Of a stretch of 64,000 nt of DNA, positions 17,402-27,674 are shown in pieces. The DNA comes from CAWCXF01 sp963799455 (GTDB lineage: Bacteria; Pseudomonadota; Alphaproteobacteria; Rhodobacterales; Rhodobacteraceae). Each line of letters opens with the position of its first letter. Position 1 is the stretch's first letter. The translations under genes were made by a program, and so were the position numbers. The notes below the pieces were generated by a model. That model ran no database searches. It was not told the origin of the DNA and worked only from the letters and a program-made list of their open reading frames with translations. The stretch lies in the NCBI GenBank assembly GCA_963799455.1, contig CAWCXF010000008.1, forward strand, positions 1,612,001-1,676,000, written 5' to 3'.

Positions 17402-18808
17402 ATGCTCGACGAGGCCGTGCCGCTGCCCGAGGACCCTGGCGATCTGAAGGCCCTCGCACGGCTCCTGATCGCCGAGGTGAAGGCCCAGGCGCTGCTGATC
17501 GAGAAGCTGCGCCATCAGCTCGCGGGCCACCGGGCACACCGGTTCGGCCCCTCGGGCGAGAGCGCCGACCAGCTCCAGCTGGCGCTCGAGGCGAGCGAGG
17601 TGGCGGCCGGCGCCATCATGGGCCGGCTGCGGCTCCCCGAGGAGGACGAGGACGAGGAGGCGCGCCGTCCGAAGCGCCGACCGATCCCCGACCACGTCCC
17701 GCGCATGGAGGTCGAGATCGCGCCGGCCGAGGAGGCCTGCGCTCGCTGCGGGGGCCGCCTCCGACGCCTGGGCGAGGACGTGACCGAGGAGCTCGAGTAC
17801 GTGCCGGGGCGCTTCGTCGTGAACCGCATCACCCGACCGCGCCTCGCCTGCTCGGGCTGCGAGCGCTTCGTGCAGGCGCCGCTTCCCTCACGGCCCATCG
17901 AACGCGGTCGCCCGGGGCCGGGGCTGCTGGCCCACGTCCTCGTCTCGAAGTTCGGCAACCATCTTCCCCTGTACCGCCAGAGCACGATCTACGCCCGCGA
18001 CGGGCTCGACCTGGACCGCTCCACCCTCGCGGACTGGGTCGGGCGATCGACGGCGCTGCTGGAGCCGCTCGCGGCCGCCATCGGGCGGCACGCCCTCGGC
18101 GGCGAGGCGCTGTTCGCCGACGACACCCCCGTGGCCATGCTCGCCCCCGGCCGCGGCAGGACCACCACGGCGCGGATGTGGGTCTACGTGCGCGACGAGC
18201 GGCCCTGGGGCGGGCCGGCGCCGCCCGCGGCCTGGTACCAGTTCTCCCCCGATCGCCGGGGCGAGCACCCGCAGCGCCACCTGAAGACCTTCGCCGGCTG
18301 GATGCACGCGGACGACTACGCGGGCTTCAGGGAGCTGTACCGGAAGGACGCCGTCCGTGAGGTCGCCTGCCTGGCCCACGTCCGGCGCAAGTTCGTCGAC
18401 GTCCACCGCTCGCAAGGCTCCGCGATCGCCGAGGAAGCGATCCGGCGCATCGCCGAGCTCTACGCGGTCGAGAAGGCGGCGCGCGGCCGGCCGCCCGAGG
18501 AGAGGGCGCGCCTGCGCCAGGCCGACGCCCGTCCCGTCCTCGACGACCTCGAGGCCTGGCTCGCCGCTCAGCTGCCCGCCCTGTCGGGCAAGACCCCGCT
18601 CGCGGCCGCCATCCGCCACGCCCTCGTGCGCCTGCCCAAGCTCAGGCCCTACCTCGAGCACGGCACCCTGGAGGCGGAGAACAACGCAGCCGAGCGCGCC
18701 ATGAGGCCGATCGCCCTCGGGCGGAAGAACTACCTCTTCGTGGGCTCGCAGGCCGGCGGCCGCGCCGCCGCGGTGGCCTACACCCTGATCGAGACCGCCA
18801 AGCTCTGA
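17402..18808 (+). CDS. tnpC: IS66 family transposase TnpC, C-terminus shifted
   Basis: The DDE transposase. In order: a leucine-zipper-like N-terminus (VKAQALLIEKLRHQLAGHRA), the CARCGGR and CSGC zinc ribbon, then the catalytic region with FADDTPV, HADDYAGF and EAENNAAERAMRP. The frame stops at 18808 after ETAKL. Two extra bases (CT in AAGCTCTGAAC, about 18803-18806) displace the usual tail; read in the other frame it continues NGADPEAWLADTLARI to TGA at 18916-18918. So about 35 residues of the C-terminal domain are lost unless this is a sequence error. ATG 17402 was chosen; ATG 17387 and TTG 17360 are alternatives. Confidence 0.88.
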   Translation: MLDEAVPLPEDPGDLKALARLLIAEVKAQALLIEKLRHQLAGHRAHRFGPSGESADQLQLALEASEVAAGAIMGRLRLPEEDEDEEARRPKRRPIPDHVPRMEVEIAPAEEACARCGGRLRRLGEDVTEELEYVPGRFVVNRITRPRLACSGCERFVQAPLPSRPIERGRPGPGLLAHVLVSKFGNHLPLYRQSTIYARDGLDLDRSTLADWVGRSTALLEPLAAAIGRHALGGEALFADDTPVAMLAPGRGRTTTARMWVYVRDERPWGGPAPPAAWYQFSPDRRGEHPQRHLKTFAGWMHADDYAGFRELYRKDAVREVACLAHVRRKFVDVHRSQGSAIAEEAIRRIAELYAVEKAARGRPPEERARLRQADARPVLDDLEAWLAAQLPALSGKTPLAAAIRHALVRLPKLRPYLEHGTLEAENNAAERAMRPIALGRKNYLFVGSQAGGRAAAVAYTLIETAKL

Positions 18809-18932
18809 ACGGCGCCGACCCCGAGGCCTGGCTCGCCGACACCCTGGCCCGCATCCCGGACCACAAGATCACCCGCCTCGACGAACTCATGCCCTGGAAC
18901 CACCCCTCAGCGCGGTGACGCCGGACGCATAC

Positions 18933-19002
18933 GGCCTTCACGCTCAACGACACCGGCATGAGGCGCTCGCCGGCGAGATGCCGCTCGTGCAGGCGCTGTT
19001 CC
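18933..19002 (+). repeat. Right copy of the long duplication flanking IS66
   Basis: 70 bases matching 16462-16532 except for one missing A. It repeats codons of the interrupted transporter gene, so the transporter sequence is present twice here. Confidence 0.9.
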
Positions 19003-19790
19003 TGCGCGGGTTGCTGACGGTCGCGGTCCTCGGCGCGCTGGCCTGGCGGGCGGGCGCCCTGCGGCCGCCTCGGGCCCCGGCGGACCGGCTGTGGCTGGCG
19101 GCGCGCACCGCGGGCGAGGTCGGCGCGGCGGTGTTCTTCGTCACCGCGCTCTTCCACATGCCGCTCGCCAACGTCACCGCGATCCTCCAGGCGCTGCCGC
19201 TGACGGTGACAGCCGCCGGCGCTCTGCTGCTCGGCGAGCGGGTCGGCCCCCGCCGCTGGGCCGCGGTGGCCGTCGGGCTCGTCGGCGTCCTGCTGATCGT
19301 GCGGCCGGGCACCGAGGGCTTCGACGCCTACTCGCTCTCCGCCCTGGCCTCGGTGCTCTTCGTGACGCTGCGCGACGTGGCCACACGGCGGATGGGCCGG
19401 ACCGTTCCCTCGCTCACGGTGGCGCTCACGGCCGCGCTCGGGGTCACGGCGCTCGCGGGCGCGGCGCTGCCGGGCGTGGAGTGGGTGCCGGTGAGCCCGG
19501 CGGCGGGCGCGCTCCTCGCGGGCTCGGCGGTGTTCATCGTCGCGGCCTACCTGCTGTCGGTCGCGGTGATGCGGGCGGGCGAGGTCTCGGCGACCGCGCC
19601 GTTCCGCTACACCGGCCTCCTCTGGGCGCTGATCGCGGGGCTGGTGGCGTTCGGGGACTGGCCGCGCCCCCTCACCCTCGCGGGCGCCGCGATCGTGGTC
19701 GGGGCCGGGCTCTTCACGCTGCGGCGCGAGCGCGCCGCCGGCGGTCCCGCCGCCACGCGCGCCTCGCATCGCGGCCTCAGGCCGCGCTAG
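18933..19790 (+). pseudogene. Drug/metabolite (EamA) transporter, 3' fragment
   Basis: The remainder of the transporter split by IS66. It holds most of the membrane helices of a ten-helix EamA protein, including the first EamA repeat ending LLIVRPGTEGFDAYSL and the second with FRYTGLLWALIAGLVAFGDWP. Its own reading frame can begin at GTG 18915 in the IS end, but that start is accidental and the duplicated segment is shifted by the missing A. Substrate unknown. It probably makes no full transporter in this genome. Confidence 0.85.
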
Positions 19791-20148
19791 GTCGGCCGCG
19801 GCCTCGGGGGCGGCGCAGGGAGATCGCGGCCGCGGGCGGAACGGGGACGCCCGGCGGCTTGGGCTGCGCCGGCCCCCTGGGCGCCGGCAGGTTAAGCGGC
19901 TGTTGACACCCCCCGGCGGCCCCCCTATATCGCCGCAACTCGCTCGGGGGTGCCCTTCGAGCGGTGTTCACGATCGCTTTGGCCACGATCCGGGCCCCGG
20001 CCCCGATCCTCTGGATGCCAGCCGCTCCCCTGCGGGGGATGTCGGCCCGTCTTCGCGTTCCGCCATCGGCGCGTATCCGGTCGTTCCGCGCGGCCATCAG
20101 ACCTCAAGGCCGCCGCGCGGCCGATCACATCACGGGGACCGAGCCCAC
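19791..20148 (+). other. Leader region of the rpsL-rpsG-fusA-tuf operon
   Basis: 358 bases without a gene. It contains the promoter at 19903-19931 and then a leader of about 210 bases before rpsL. Open frames in the leader have no homology. Confidence 0.55.
19903..19931 (+). promoter_or_regulatory. Promoter of the str operon (rpsL-rpsG-fusA-tuf)
   Basis: A perfect TTGACA at 19903-19908 and TATATC at 19926-19931 separated by 17 bases of almost pure GC. This is the best sigma-70-type promoter in the window and lies in the expected place. Confidence 0.8.
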
Positions 20149-20520
20149 ATGCCGACGATCCAGCAGCTCATCCGCCACCCGCGCCAGCCCAAGGTCAAGC
20201 GCTCGAAGTCGCTGCACCTGGAGGGCTGCCCGCAAAAGCGCGGCGTATGCACCCGCGTCTACACCACCACGCCGAAGAAGCCGAACTCGGCCATGCGCAA
20301 GGTCGCCAAGGTGCGGCTGACCAACGGCTTCGAGGTCATCAGCTACATCCCCGGCGAGAGCCACAACCTCCAGGAGCACTCGGTGGTGCTGATCCGCGGC
20401 GGCCGCGTCAAGGATCTGCCCGGCGTGCGCTACCACATCCTGCGCGGCGTGCTCGACACCCAAGGCGTCAAGAACCGCAAGCAGCGGCGCTCGAAGTACG
20501 GCGCCAAGCGGCCGAAGTGA
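20149..20520 (+). CDS. rpsL: 30S ribosomal protein S12
   Basis: A 123-residue decoding-centre protein. The streptomycin-related positions are wild type: the TTTPKKPNS loop retains lysine 43 and GGRVKDLPG retains lysine 88. The start opens MPTIQQLIRHPR. First gene of the str operon, behind the promoter at 19903-19931. The stop is followed by REP-like inverted repeats before rpsG. Confidence 0.98.
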   Translation: MPTIQQLIRHPRQPKVKRSKSLHLEGCPQKRGVCTRVYTTTPKKPNSAMRKVAKVRLTNGFEVISYIPGESHNLQEHSVVLIRGGRVKDLPGVRYHILRGVLDTQGVKNRKQRRSKYGAKRPK

Positions 20521-20533
20521 CCTGAGCGCCGGC

Positions 20534-20600
20534 CAGGTCGTCCCCGCGCAGGCGGGGATCTCCCGCGGCCGAGCATCCCCGGGTCAGGCCCGGGGCGACG
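20534..20600. repeat. Two REP-like inverted repeats between rpsL and rpsG
   Basis: Two hairpin-forming units in the 117-base gap: CCCCGCGCAGGCGGGG near 20540-20556 and CCCCGGGTCAGGCCCGGGG near 20577-20596. Both resemble dispersed palindromic repeats common in alphaproteobacteria. They may tune mRNA levels within the operon. Confidence 0.55.
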
Positions 20601-20637
20601 AGAAGGGCGCCGAGGGGCGCACGACGAGGAGAACGAG

Positions 20638-21108
20638 ATGTCCCGCCGCCACGCCGCCGAGAAGCGCGAGATCCTGCCCGACGCCAAGTACGGCGACAAG
20701 GTGCTGACCAAGTTCATGAACAACCTGATGTCGCACGGCAAGAAGTCGGTCGCCGAGACGATCGTCTACAACGCCATGGAGCGCGTCGAGGATCGCCTCA
20801 AGCGCTCGCCGATCGAGGTGTTCATCGAGGCGCTCGACAACATCAAGCCCTCGGTCGAGGTCCGCTCGCGCCGGGTCGGCGGCGCCACCTACCAGGTGCC
20901 CGTCGAGGTCCGCCCCGAGCGCCGCGAGGCGCTGGCGATCCGCTGGCTGATCGACAGCTCGCGCAAGCGCAACGAGCACACCATGGAGGAGCGCCTCGCC
21001 GGCGAGCTGGTGGACGCGGTCAACGGCCGCGGCACCGCCGTCAAGAAGCGCGAGGACACCCACAAGATGGCCGACGCCAACAAGGCGTTCAGCCACTACC
21101 GCTGGTAA
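20638..21108 (+). CDS. rpsG: 30S ribosomal protein S7
   Basis: A 156-residue 30S head assembly protein. Signature blocks are PDAKYGDKVLTKFMNNLMSH near residue 14, the RSRRVGGATYQVPVEV hairpin near residue 75 and RWLIDSSRKRNEHTMEERLA. GAGGAGAA lies just upstream of the ATG. In many bacteria S7 represses translation of the str operon. fusA follows after 23 bases. Confidence 0.97.
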   Translation: MSRRHAAEKREILPDAKYGDKVLTKFMNNLMSHGKKSVAETIVYNAMERVEDRLKRSPIEVFIEALDNIKPSVEVRSRRVGGATYQVPVEVRPERREALAIRWLIDSSRKRNEHTMEERLAGELVDAVNGRGTAVKKREDTHKMADANKAFSHYRW

Positions 21109-21131
21109 TCTGGATCCGAGGAGCCTCGCAC

Positions 21132-23249
21132 ATGGCCCGCGACTACCCGCTCGAGCGCTACCGCAACTTCGGCATCATGGCGCACATCGACGCCGGCAAG
21201 ACGACGACGACCGAGCGCATCCTGTTCTACACCGGCAAGTCGCACAACATGGGCGAGGTGCATGACGGCGCCGCGACCATGGACTGGATGGAGCAGGAGC
21301 AGGAGCGGGGCATCACGATCACCTCCGCTGCGACGACCACCTTCTGGGAGCGCACCGAGACCGGCGAGAAGGCCCTGAGCCCGAAGTTCCGCTTCAACAT
21401 CATCGACACGCCCGGCCACGTCGACTTTACCATCGAGGTCGAGCGCTCGCTCGCGGTGCTCGACGGCGCGGTGGCCGTGCTCGACGCCAACGCCGGCGTC
21501 GAGCCGCAGACCGAGACCGTCTGGCGCCAGGCCGACCGCTACAAGGTGCCGCGCATCGTCTTCGTCAACAAGATGGACAAGATCGGCGCGGACTTCTTCA
21601 ACTGCGTGCGCATGATCGCCGACCGCACGGGCGCCGTGCCCGCGCCGGTGCAGATCCCGATCGGATCGGAGAGCGATCTCGAGGGCATCGTCGATCTGAT
21701 CACGATGAAGGAGTGGGTCTGGCAGAGCGAGGATCTGGGCGCCTCCTGGGTCGTCCAAGACGTGCGCGAGAGCCTGCGCGAGCTGGCCGAGGAGTGGCGC
21801 GGCAAGCTGATCGAGACCGCCGTCGAGCAGGACGACGCGGTGATGGAGGCCTACCTCGAAGGCGAGGAGCCCGACGTCCCGACGCTGCGGCGGCTGATCC
21901 GCAAGGGCACGCTGGCGCTCGACTTCGTGCCGGTCCTCGCGGGCTCGGCGTTCAAGAACAAGGGCGTCCAGCCGCTCCTCAACGCCGTCGTGGACTTCCT
22001 GCCCTCCCCGCTCGACGTGGTGGACTACATGGGCTTCCGCCCCGGCGACGAGACCGAGACGCGCGACGTGGCGCGGCGCGCCGACGACGCCATGCCGTTC
22101 GCGGGGCTCGCCTTCAAGATCATGAACGACCCCTTCGTGGGCTCGCTGACCTTCACGCGCGTCTACTCTGGCACGCTGAAGAAGGGCGACGCGCTGCAGA
22201 ACTCCACCAAGGGCTCCAAGGAGCGGGTGGGGCGCATGATGATGATGCACTCCAACGACCGCACCGAGATCGACGAGGCCTTCGCGGGCGACATCATCGC
22301 GCTCGCGGGCCTCAAGAACACCACCACGGGCGACACGATCTGCGCCCAGCACGACCCGGTGGTCTTGGAGACGATGACCTTCCCCGATCCGGTGATCGAG
22401 ATCGCGATCGAGCCCAAGACCAAGGCCGACCAGGAGAAGATGTCCCAGGGGCTCCAGCGGCTCGCCGCGGAGGATCCATCCTTCCGGGTCGAGACCGACA
22501 TGGAGTCGGGCCAGACGATCATGAAGGGGATGGGCGAGCTTCACCTCGACATCCTGGTCGACCGCCTCAAGCGCGAGTTCAAGGTCGAGGCCAACATCGG
22601 CGCGCCGCAGGTGGCCTATCGCGAGACCATCGGCCACGAGATCGAGCACACCTACACCCACAAGAAGCAGTCGGGCGGCTCGGGCCAGTTCGCCGAGGTC
22701 AAGCTCGTCATCGCCCCCACCGAGCCGGGCGAGGGCTACTCCTTCGAGAGCCGCATCGTCGGCGGCGCGGTCCCGAAGGAGTACGTGCCGGGCGTCGAGA
22801 AGGGCATCAAGTCGGTGCTCGACTCCGGCCCGCTGGCGGGCTTCCCCGTCATCGACATCAAGGCGGCGCTCGTGGACGGCAAGTTCCACGACGTGGACTC
22901 CTCGGTGCTCGCCTTTGAGATCGCCTCGCGGATGTGCATGAGGGAGGGGCTGCGGCGCGCGGGCGCCAAGCTGCTGGAGCCCATCATGAAGGTCGAGGTG
23001 GTGACGCCCGAGGACTACACCGGCTCGATCATCGGGGATCTCACCTCGCGGCGCGGGCAGGTGACGGGGCAGGACTCCCGCGGCAACGCGATCGCCATCG
23101 CCGCCTTCGTGCCGCTCGCCAACATGTTCGGCTACATCAACCAGCTTCGGTCGATGTCGTCGGGCCGGGCGCAGTTCACGATGCAGTTCGACCACTACGA
23201 TCCGGTCCCGCACAACATCTCCGAGGAGATCCAGGCGAAATACGCCTGA
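21132..23249 (+). CDS. fusA: Elongation factor G
   Basis: A 705-residue translocase GTPase. G1 is AHIDAGKTTT at residues about 17-26, the switch II motif is DTPGHVDF and G4 is NKMD. Domains II to V follow, with the domain IV loop region near HKKQSGGSGQFAEVK and the C-terminal LRSMSSGRAQFTMQFDHY. GAGGAG at about 21118-21123 serves the ATG at 21132. It sits between rpsG and tuf, the normal str order. Confidence 0.98.
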   Translation: MARDYPLERYRNFGIMAHIDAGKTTTTERILFYTGKSHNMGEVHDGAATMDWMEQEQERGITITSAATTTFWERTETGEKALSPKFRFNIIDTPGHVDFTIEVERSLAVLDGAVAVLDANAGVEPQTETVWRQADRYKVPRIVFVNKMDKIGADFFNCVRMIADRTGAVPAPVQIPIGSESDLEGIVDLITMKEWVWQSEDLGASWVVQDVRESLRELAEEWRGKLIETAVEQDDAVMEAYLEGEEPDVPTLRRLIRKGTLALDFVPVLAGSAFKNKGVQPLLNAVVDFLPSPLDVVDYMGFRPGDETETRDVARRADDAMPFAGLAFKIMNDPFVGSLTFTRVYSGTLKKGDALQNSTKGSKERVGRMMMMHSNDRTEIDEAFAGDIIALAGLKNTTTGDTICAQHDPVVLETMTFPDPVIEIAIEPKTKADQEKMSQGLQRLAAEDPSFRVETDMESGQTIMKGMGELHLDILVDRLKREFKVEANIGAPQVAYRETIGHEIEHTYTHKKQSGGSGQFAEVKLVIAPTEPGEGYSFESRIVGGAVPKEYVPGVEKGIKSVLDSGPLAGFPVIDIKAALVDGKFHDVDSSVLAFEIASRMCMREGLRRAGAKLLEPIMKVEVVTPEDYTGSIIGDLTSRRGQVTGQDSRGNAIAIAAFVPLANMFGYINQLRSMSSGRAQFTMQFDHYDPVPHNISEEIQAKYA

Positions 23250-23334
23250 CCTCCGGCCGGTCCCCGAGCGGGGCCGGCGTCCCCTGCACATGGCGGGCCC
23301 CGAGCCCGCCCCCGACACGAGAAGGAGGCCCCCC

Positions 23335-24510
<1,176 letters not shown>

Positions 24511-24590
24511 TCCAGTTCCAGGCGGGGTGTCAGGCCCCGCCCGTCCGCCGGACGTGAGAGACCGGACGCAACAGACAGGCGAGAGAACCC

Positions 24591-24899
24591 ATGCAAAGCC
24601 AGAACATCCGCATCCGGTTGAAGGCGTTCGACTACCGCGTGCTCGACGCGAGCACGCAGGAGATCGTCAACACCGCCAAGCGCACGGGCGCCCAGGTCCG
24701 CGGGCCGATCCCGCTGCCCAACAAGATCGAGCGCTTCACCGTGCTGCGCGGCCCGCACGTCGACAAGAAGTCCCGCGACCAGTTCGAGATCCGCACCCAC
24801 AAGCGGCTCCTCGACATCGTGGACCCGACGCCCCAGACGGTGGACGCGCTGATGAAGCTCGACCTCGCCGCCGGCGTCGACGTCGAGATCAAGGTCTGA
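24591..24899 (+). CDS. rpsJ: 30S ribosomal protein S10
   Basis: A 102-residue protein that also acts as the NusE partner of NusB and NusG in antitermination. Motifs RLKAFDYRVLDASTQEIV and GPIPLPNKIERFTVLRGPHV are typical. First gene of the S10 operon, 80 bases after tuf. That gap contains a small hairpin (GGCGGGG with CCCCGCC near 24521-24541). No separate promoter is evident, so readthrough from the str operon is likely. Confidence 0.97.
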   Translation: MQSQNIRIRLKAFDYRVLDASTQEIVNTAKRTGAQVRGPIPLPNKIERFTVLRGPHVDKKSRDQFEIRTHKRLLDIVDPTPQTVDALMKLDLAAGVDVEIKV

Positions 24900-24909
24900 G
24901 GAGGGCGTC

Positions 24910-25797
24910 ATGCTGCGTTCCGGAGTGATCGCCAAGAAGATGGGCATGACCCGCCTGTTCCTGGAGGACGGCCGGCAGGTGCCCGTGACCGTGCTCCAGC
25001 TCGACGGGCTCCAGGTCGTGGCCCAGCGCACGGCCGAGCGCGACGGCTACTCGGCCGTCCAGCTCGGCGCGGGCGCGGCGAAGCCCAAGCGCGTGAGCCA
25101 GCCGATGCGGGGGCACTTCGCCGCAGCAGGCGTCGCGCCCAAGCGCAAGATCGCGGAGTTCCGCGTGGATCCCTCGAACCTCATCCCGGTGGGCGAGGAG
25201 ATCACCGCCGACCACTACTTCGAGGGGCAGTTCGTCGACGTGTCCGGCACGTCCATCGGCAAGGGCTTCCAGGGCGCGATGAAGCGGCACAACTTCGGCG
25301 GCATGCGCGCCAGCCACGGCGTGTCGATCAGCCACCGCGCCCACGGCTCGACCGGCCAGTGCCAGGATCCCGGCAAGGTGTTCAAGGGCAAGAAGATGGC
25401 CGGCCACATGGGCGCCGCCCGCGTGACCACGCAGAACCTCCAGGTGGTCCGCACCGACGCTGATCGCGGGCTCATCATGATCCGCGGCGCGGTGCCGGGC
25501 TCGAAGGGCGGATGGGTCACGATCAAGGACGCGGTCAAGAAGCCCGTGCCCGACAACGTCATCTACCCCGCCGCGCTCAAATCCGCCGCCGAGGAGGCCG
25601 CCCGCCTCGCCGCCGAGGCCGCGGCCCAGGCCGAGGCCGAGGCGAAGGCCGCCGAGGAGGCGCGGCTGGCCGAGGAGGCCGCGGCGCAGGAGGCGGCGCT
25701 GAAGGAGGCCCAGAGCCAGATCGAGGCTCAGAAGGAGGCCGGCACCGACGGCGACGACCCGCAGCCGCCGGCCGACAAGTTCGAGGAGGATCTCTGA
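24910..25797 (+). CDS. rplC: 50S ribosomal protein L3 with long Ala/Glu-rich tail
   Basis: L3 shapes the peptidyl-transferase centre. The conserved fold ends near residue 220 with MIRGAVPGSKGGWVTIKDAV. The methylated-glutamine loop appears as GSTGQCQDPGKVFKGKKMAG. The product is 295 residues, against about 210 for most L3 proteins. The extra 70 or so are Ala/Glu/Lys-rich, likely one long charged helix ending in an acidic tail. Some Rhodobacterales L3 proteins carry such tails. The TGA overlaps the rplD ATG (TGATG). Confidence 0.96.
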   Translation: MLRSGVIAKKMGMTRLFLEDGRQVPVTVLQLDGLQVVAQRTAERDGYSAVQLGAGAAKPKRVSQPMRGHFAAAGVAPKRKIAEFRVDPSNLIPVGEEITADHYFEGQFVDVSGTSIGKGFQGAMKRHNFGGMRASHGVSISHRAHGSTGQCQDPGKVFKGKKMAGHMGAARVTTQNLQVVRTDADRGLIMIRGAVPGSKGGWVTIKDAVKKPVPDNVIYPAALKSAAEEAARLAAEAAAQAEAEAKAAEEARLAEEAAAQEAALKEAQSQIEAQKEAGTDGDDPQPPADKFEEDL

Positions 25798-26465
25798 TGC
25801 AGGCCGACGTCATCACGCTCGACGCCGGGAAGGCGGGCTCGGTCGAGCTCGCCGACGAGGTGTTCGGCCTCGAGCCGCGCGCCGACATCCTCCACCGCGT
25901 CGTGCGCTGGCAGCGTGCGCGCGCCCAGGCCGGCACCCACAAGGTCAAGACGCGCTCCGAGACGAGCTACTCGGGCAAGAAGATCTACCGCCAGAAGGGG
26001 ACGGGCAACGCGCGCCACGGCGACCGCAACGCGCCGATCTTCCGCAAGGGCGGCGTCTACAAGGGCCCGACCCCGCGCAGCCACGCGCACGACCTGCCGA
26101 AGAAGGTGCGCGCGATGGGGCTGCGCCATGCGCTCAGCGCCAAGGCGGGCGCGGGCGAGCTGGTGGTGATCGAGGATCTGAACCTCGCCGAGGCGAAGAC
26201 CTCCGCTCTGGCCAAGCGCGTGCGTGCGATGGGCTGGAAGCGGGCGCTGATCATCGACGGCGCCGAGGTGCCCCAGGCGTTCATCCGGGCCGCGGCCAAC
26301 ATCGAGGGGCTCGACGTGCTGCCCTCGATGGGCGCCAACGTCTACGACATCCTGAAGCGCGACACGCTGGTGCTCACCCGCGCCGGCGTCGAGGCGCTGG
26401 AGGCGAGGCTGTCGGGCGCCAAGTCGAAGCCCGCGCCCGCCGTCGCAGAGGAGGGCGCCGCGTGA
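25797..26465 (+). CDS. rplD: 50S ribosomal protein L4
   Basis: 222 residues. Binds 23S rRNA; in E. coli it also represses its own operon. The rRNA-binding loop is visible as KKIYRQKGTGNARHGDRNAP near residue 60, and RSHAHDLPKKVRAMGLRHAL follows. Starts at 25797 by TGATG overlap with rplC and ends at 26465 with a GTGA overlap into rplW. A short Ala/Pro-rich tail is present. Confidence 0.97.
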   Translation: MQADVITLDAGKAGSVELADEVFGLEPRADILHRVVRWQRARAQAGTHKVKTRSETSYSGKKIYRQKGTGNARHGDRNAPIFRKGGVYKGPTPRSHAHDLPKKVRAMGLRHALSAKAGAGELVVIEDLNLAEAKTSALAKRVRAMGWKRALIIDGAEVPQAFIRAAANIEGLDVLPSMGANVYDILKRDTLVLTRAGVEALEARLSGAKSKPAPAVAEEGAA

Positions 26466-26758
26466 CCGCGAGACCCGAGCATTACGACGTGATCCGCAAG
26501 CCGCTGATCACCGAGAAGGCGACGATGGCCTCGGATCACGGGGCGGTCGTCTTCGAGGTGGCGATGGACGCCGCCAAGCCCCAGATCAAGGAGGCGGTCG
26601 AGGCGCTCTTCGGCGTGAAGGTCAAGAGCGTCAACACCTCCATCCTCAAGGGCAAGGCCAAGCGGTTCCGGGGCGTCAAGGGGCGCCGGGCCGACGTCAA
26701 GAAGGCCTACGTCACGCTCCAGGACGGCGCCACCATCGACGTCACCACGGGGCTCTGA
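26462..26758 (+). CDS. rplW: 50S ribosomal protein L23
   Basis: 98 residues at the exit tunnel, the docking site for trigger factor and SRP. IRKPLITEKATMAS at the N-terminus and AVEALFGVKVKSVNTSILKG are the family blocks. The start is GTG 26462, overlapping the rplD stop by four bases. rplB follows after 71 bases. Confidence 0.96.
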   Translation: MTARPEHYDVIRKPLITEKATMASDHGAVVFEVAMDAAKPQIKEAVEALFGVKVKSVNTSILKGKAKRFRGVKGRRADVKKAYVTLQDGATIDVTTGL

Positions 26759-26829
26759 TAGGGCCCCTCGACTCACCGGCCGCCCCCCCGGGGGCGGCCC
26801 GAACGAAACCCTGACGGGAGACGGGAAGC

Positions 26830-27672
26830 ATGGCGCTCAAGTCGTACAAGCCGACGACGCCGGGCCAGCGCGGGCTGGTGCTGATCGACCGTTCGGATCT
26901 GTGGTCGGGCCGGCCCGTGAAGTCCCTCACCGAGGGTCTCTCGAAGAAGGCCGGGCGCAACAACACCGGACGGATCACCGCGCGCAGGCGCGGCGGCGGG
27001 GCCAAGCGGCTCTACCGCATCGTGGACTTCAGGCGCACCAAGCGGGACACGCCCGCGACCGTGACGCGCATCGAATACGATCCCAACCGCACCGCCTTCA
27101 TCGCGCTGATCGAGTACGAGGACGGCGAGCAGGCCTACATCCTGGCGCCGCAGCGCCTCGCCGTGGGCGACCGCGTGGTCGCGGGCGCCAAGGTGGACGT
27201 GAAGCCCGGCAACGCGATGCCCTTCCAGGGCTTGCCGATCGGCACGATTGTCCACAATGTCGAGATGAAGCCGGGCAAGGGCGGGCAGATCGCGCGCGCG
27301 GCGGGCACCTACGCCCAGTTCGTGGGGCGCGACGGCGGCCACGCGCAGATCCGGCTGTCCTCGGGCGAGCTGCGGATGGTGCGCCAGGAGTGCATGTGCA
27401 CCGTGGGCGCGGTCTCGAACCCCGACAACTCGAACCAGAACTTCGGCAAGGCGGGCCGCACGCGCCACCAGGGCAAGCGCCCGTCGGTGCGCGGCGTCGT
27501 CATGAACCCGGTCGACCACCCCCATGGCGGCGGCGAGGGGCGCACCTCGGGCGGACGCCACCCGGTGACGCCCTGGGGCAAGCCCACCAAGGGCCACCGC
27601 ACGAGGACGAAGGGCAAGGCGTCGGATCGCATGATCATCCGCTCGCGCCACGCCAGGAAGAAGGGGCGCTAG
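26830..27672 (+). CDS. rplB: 50S ribosomal protein L2
   Basis: 280 residues; needed for subunit joining and peptidyl transfer. GRNNTGRITARRRGGGAKR and the C-terminal VRGVVMNPVDHPHGGGEGR block, with its key histidine, are intact. The Arg/Lys-rich tail is normal. ACGGGAG precedes the ATG. rpsS follows two bases after the stop. Confidence 0.98.
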   Translation: MALKSYKPTTPGQRGLVLIDRSDLWSGRPVKSLTEGLSKKAGRNNTGRITARRRGGGAKRLYRIVDFRRTKRDTPATVTRIEYDPNRTAFIALIEYEDGEQAYILAPQRLAVGDRVVAGAKVDVKPGNAMPFQGLPIGTIVHNVEMKPGKGGQIARAAGTYAQFVGRDGGHAQIRLSSGELRMVRQECMCTVGAVSNPDNSNQNFGKAGRTRHQGKRPSVRGVVMNPVDHPHGGGEGRTSGGRHPVTPWGKPTKGHRTRTKGKASDRMIIRSRHARKKGR

Positions 27673-27674
27673 GG

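Larger units (their letters stand above)
16533..18932 (+). mobile_element. IS66-family insertion sequence, about 2.4 kb
   Basis: The element carries the tnpA, tnpB, tnpC set of the IS66 family. Its ends are inverted: the left end opens GTAAGCGTCCGG at 16533 and the right end, read inward, opens GTATGCGTCCGG ending at 18932, one mismatch in 12. It interrupts a DMT transporter gene and is flanked by 71/70-base direct copies of target sequence. tnpC has a disrupted C-terminus, so the copy may be inactive. Confidence 0.92.
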
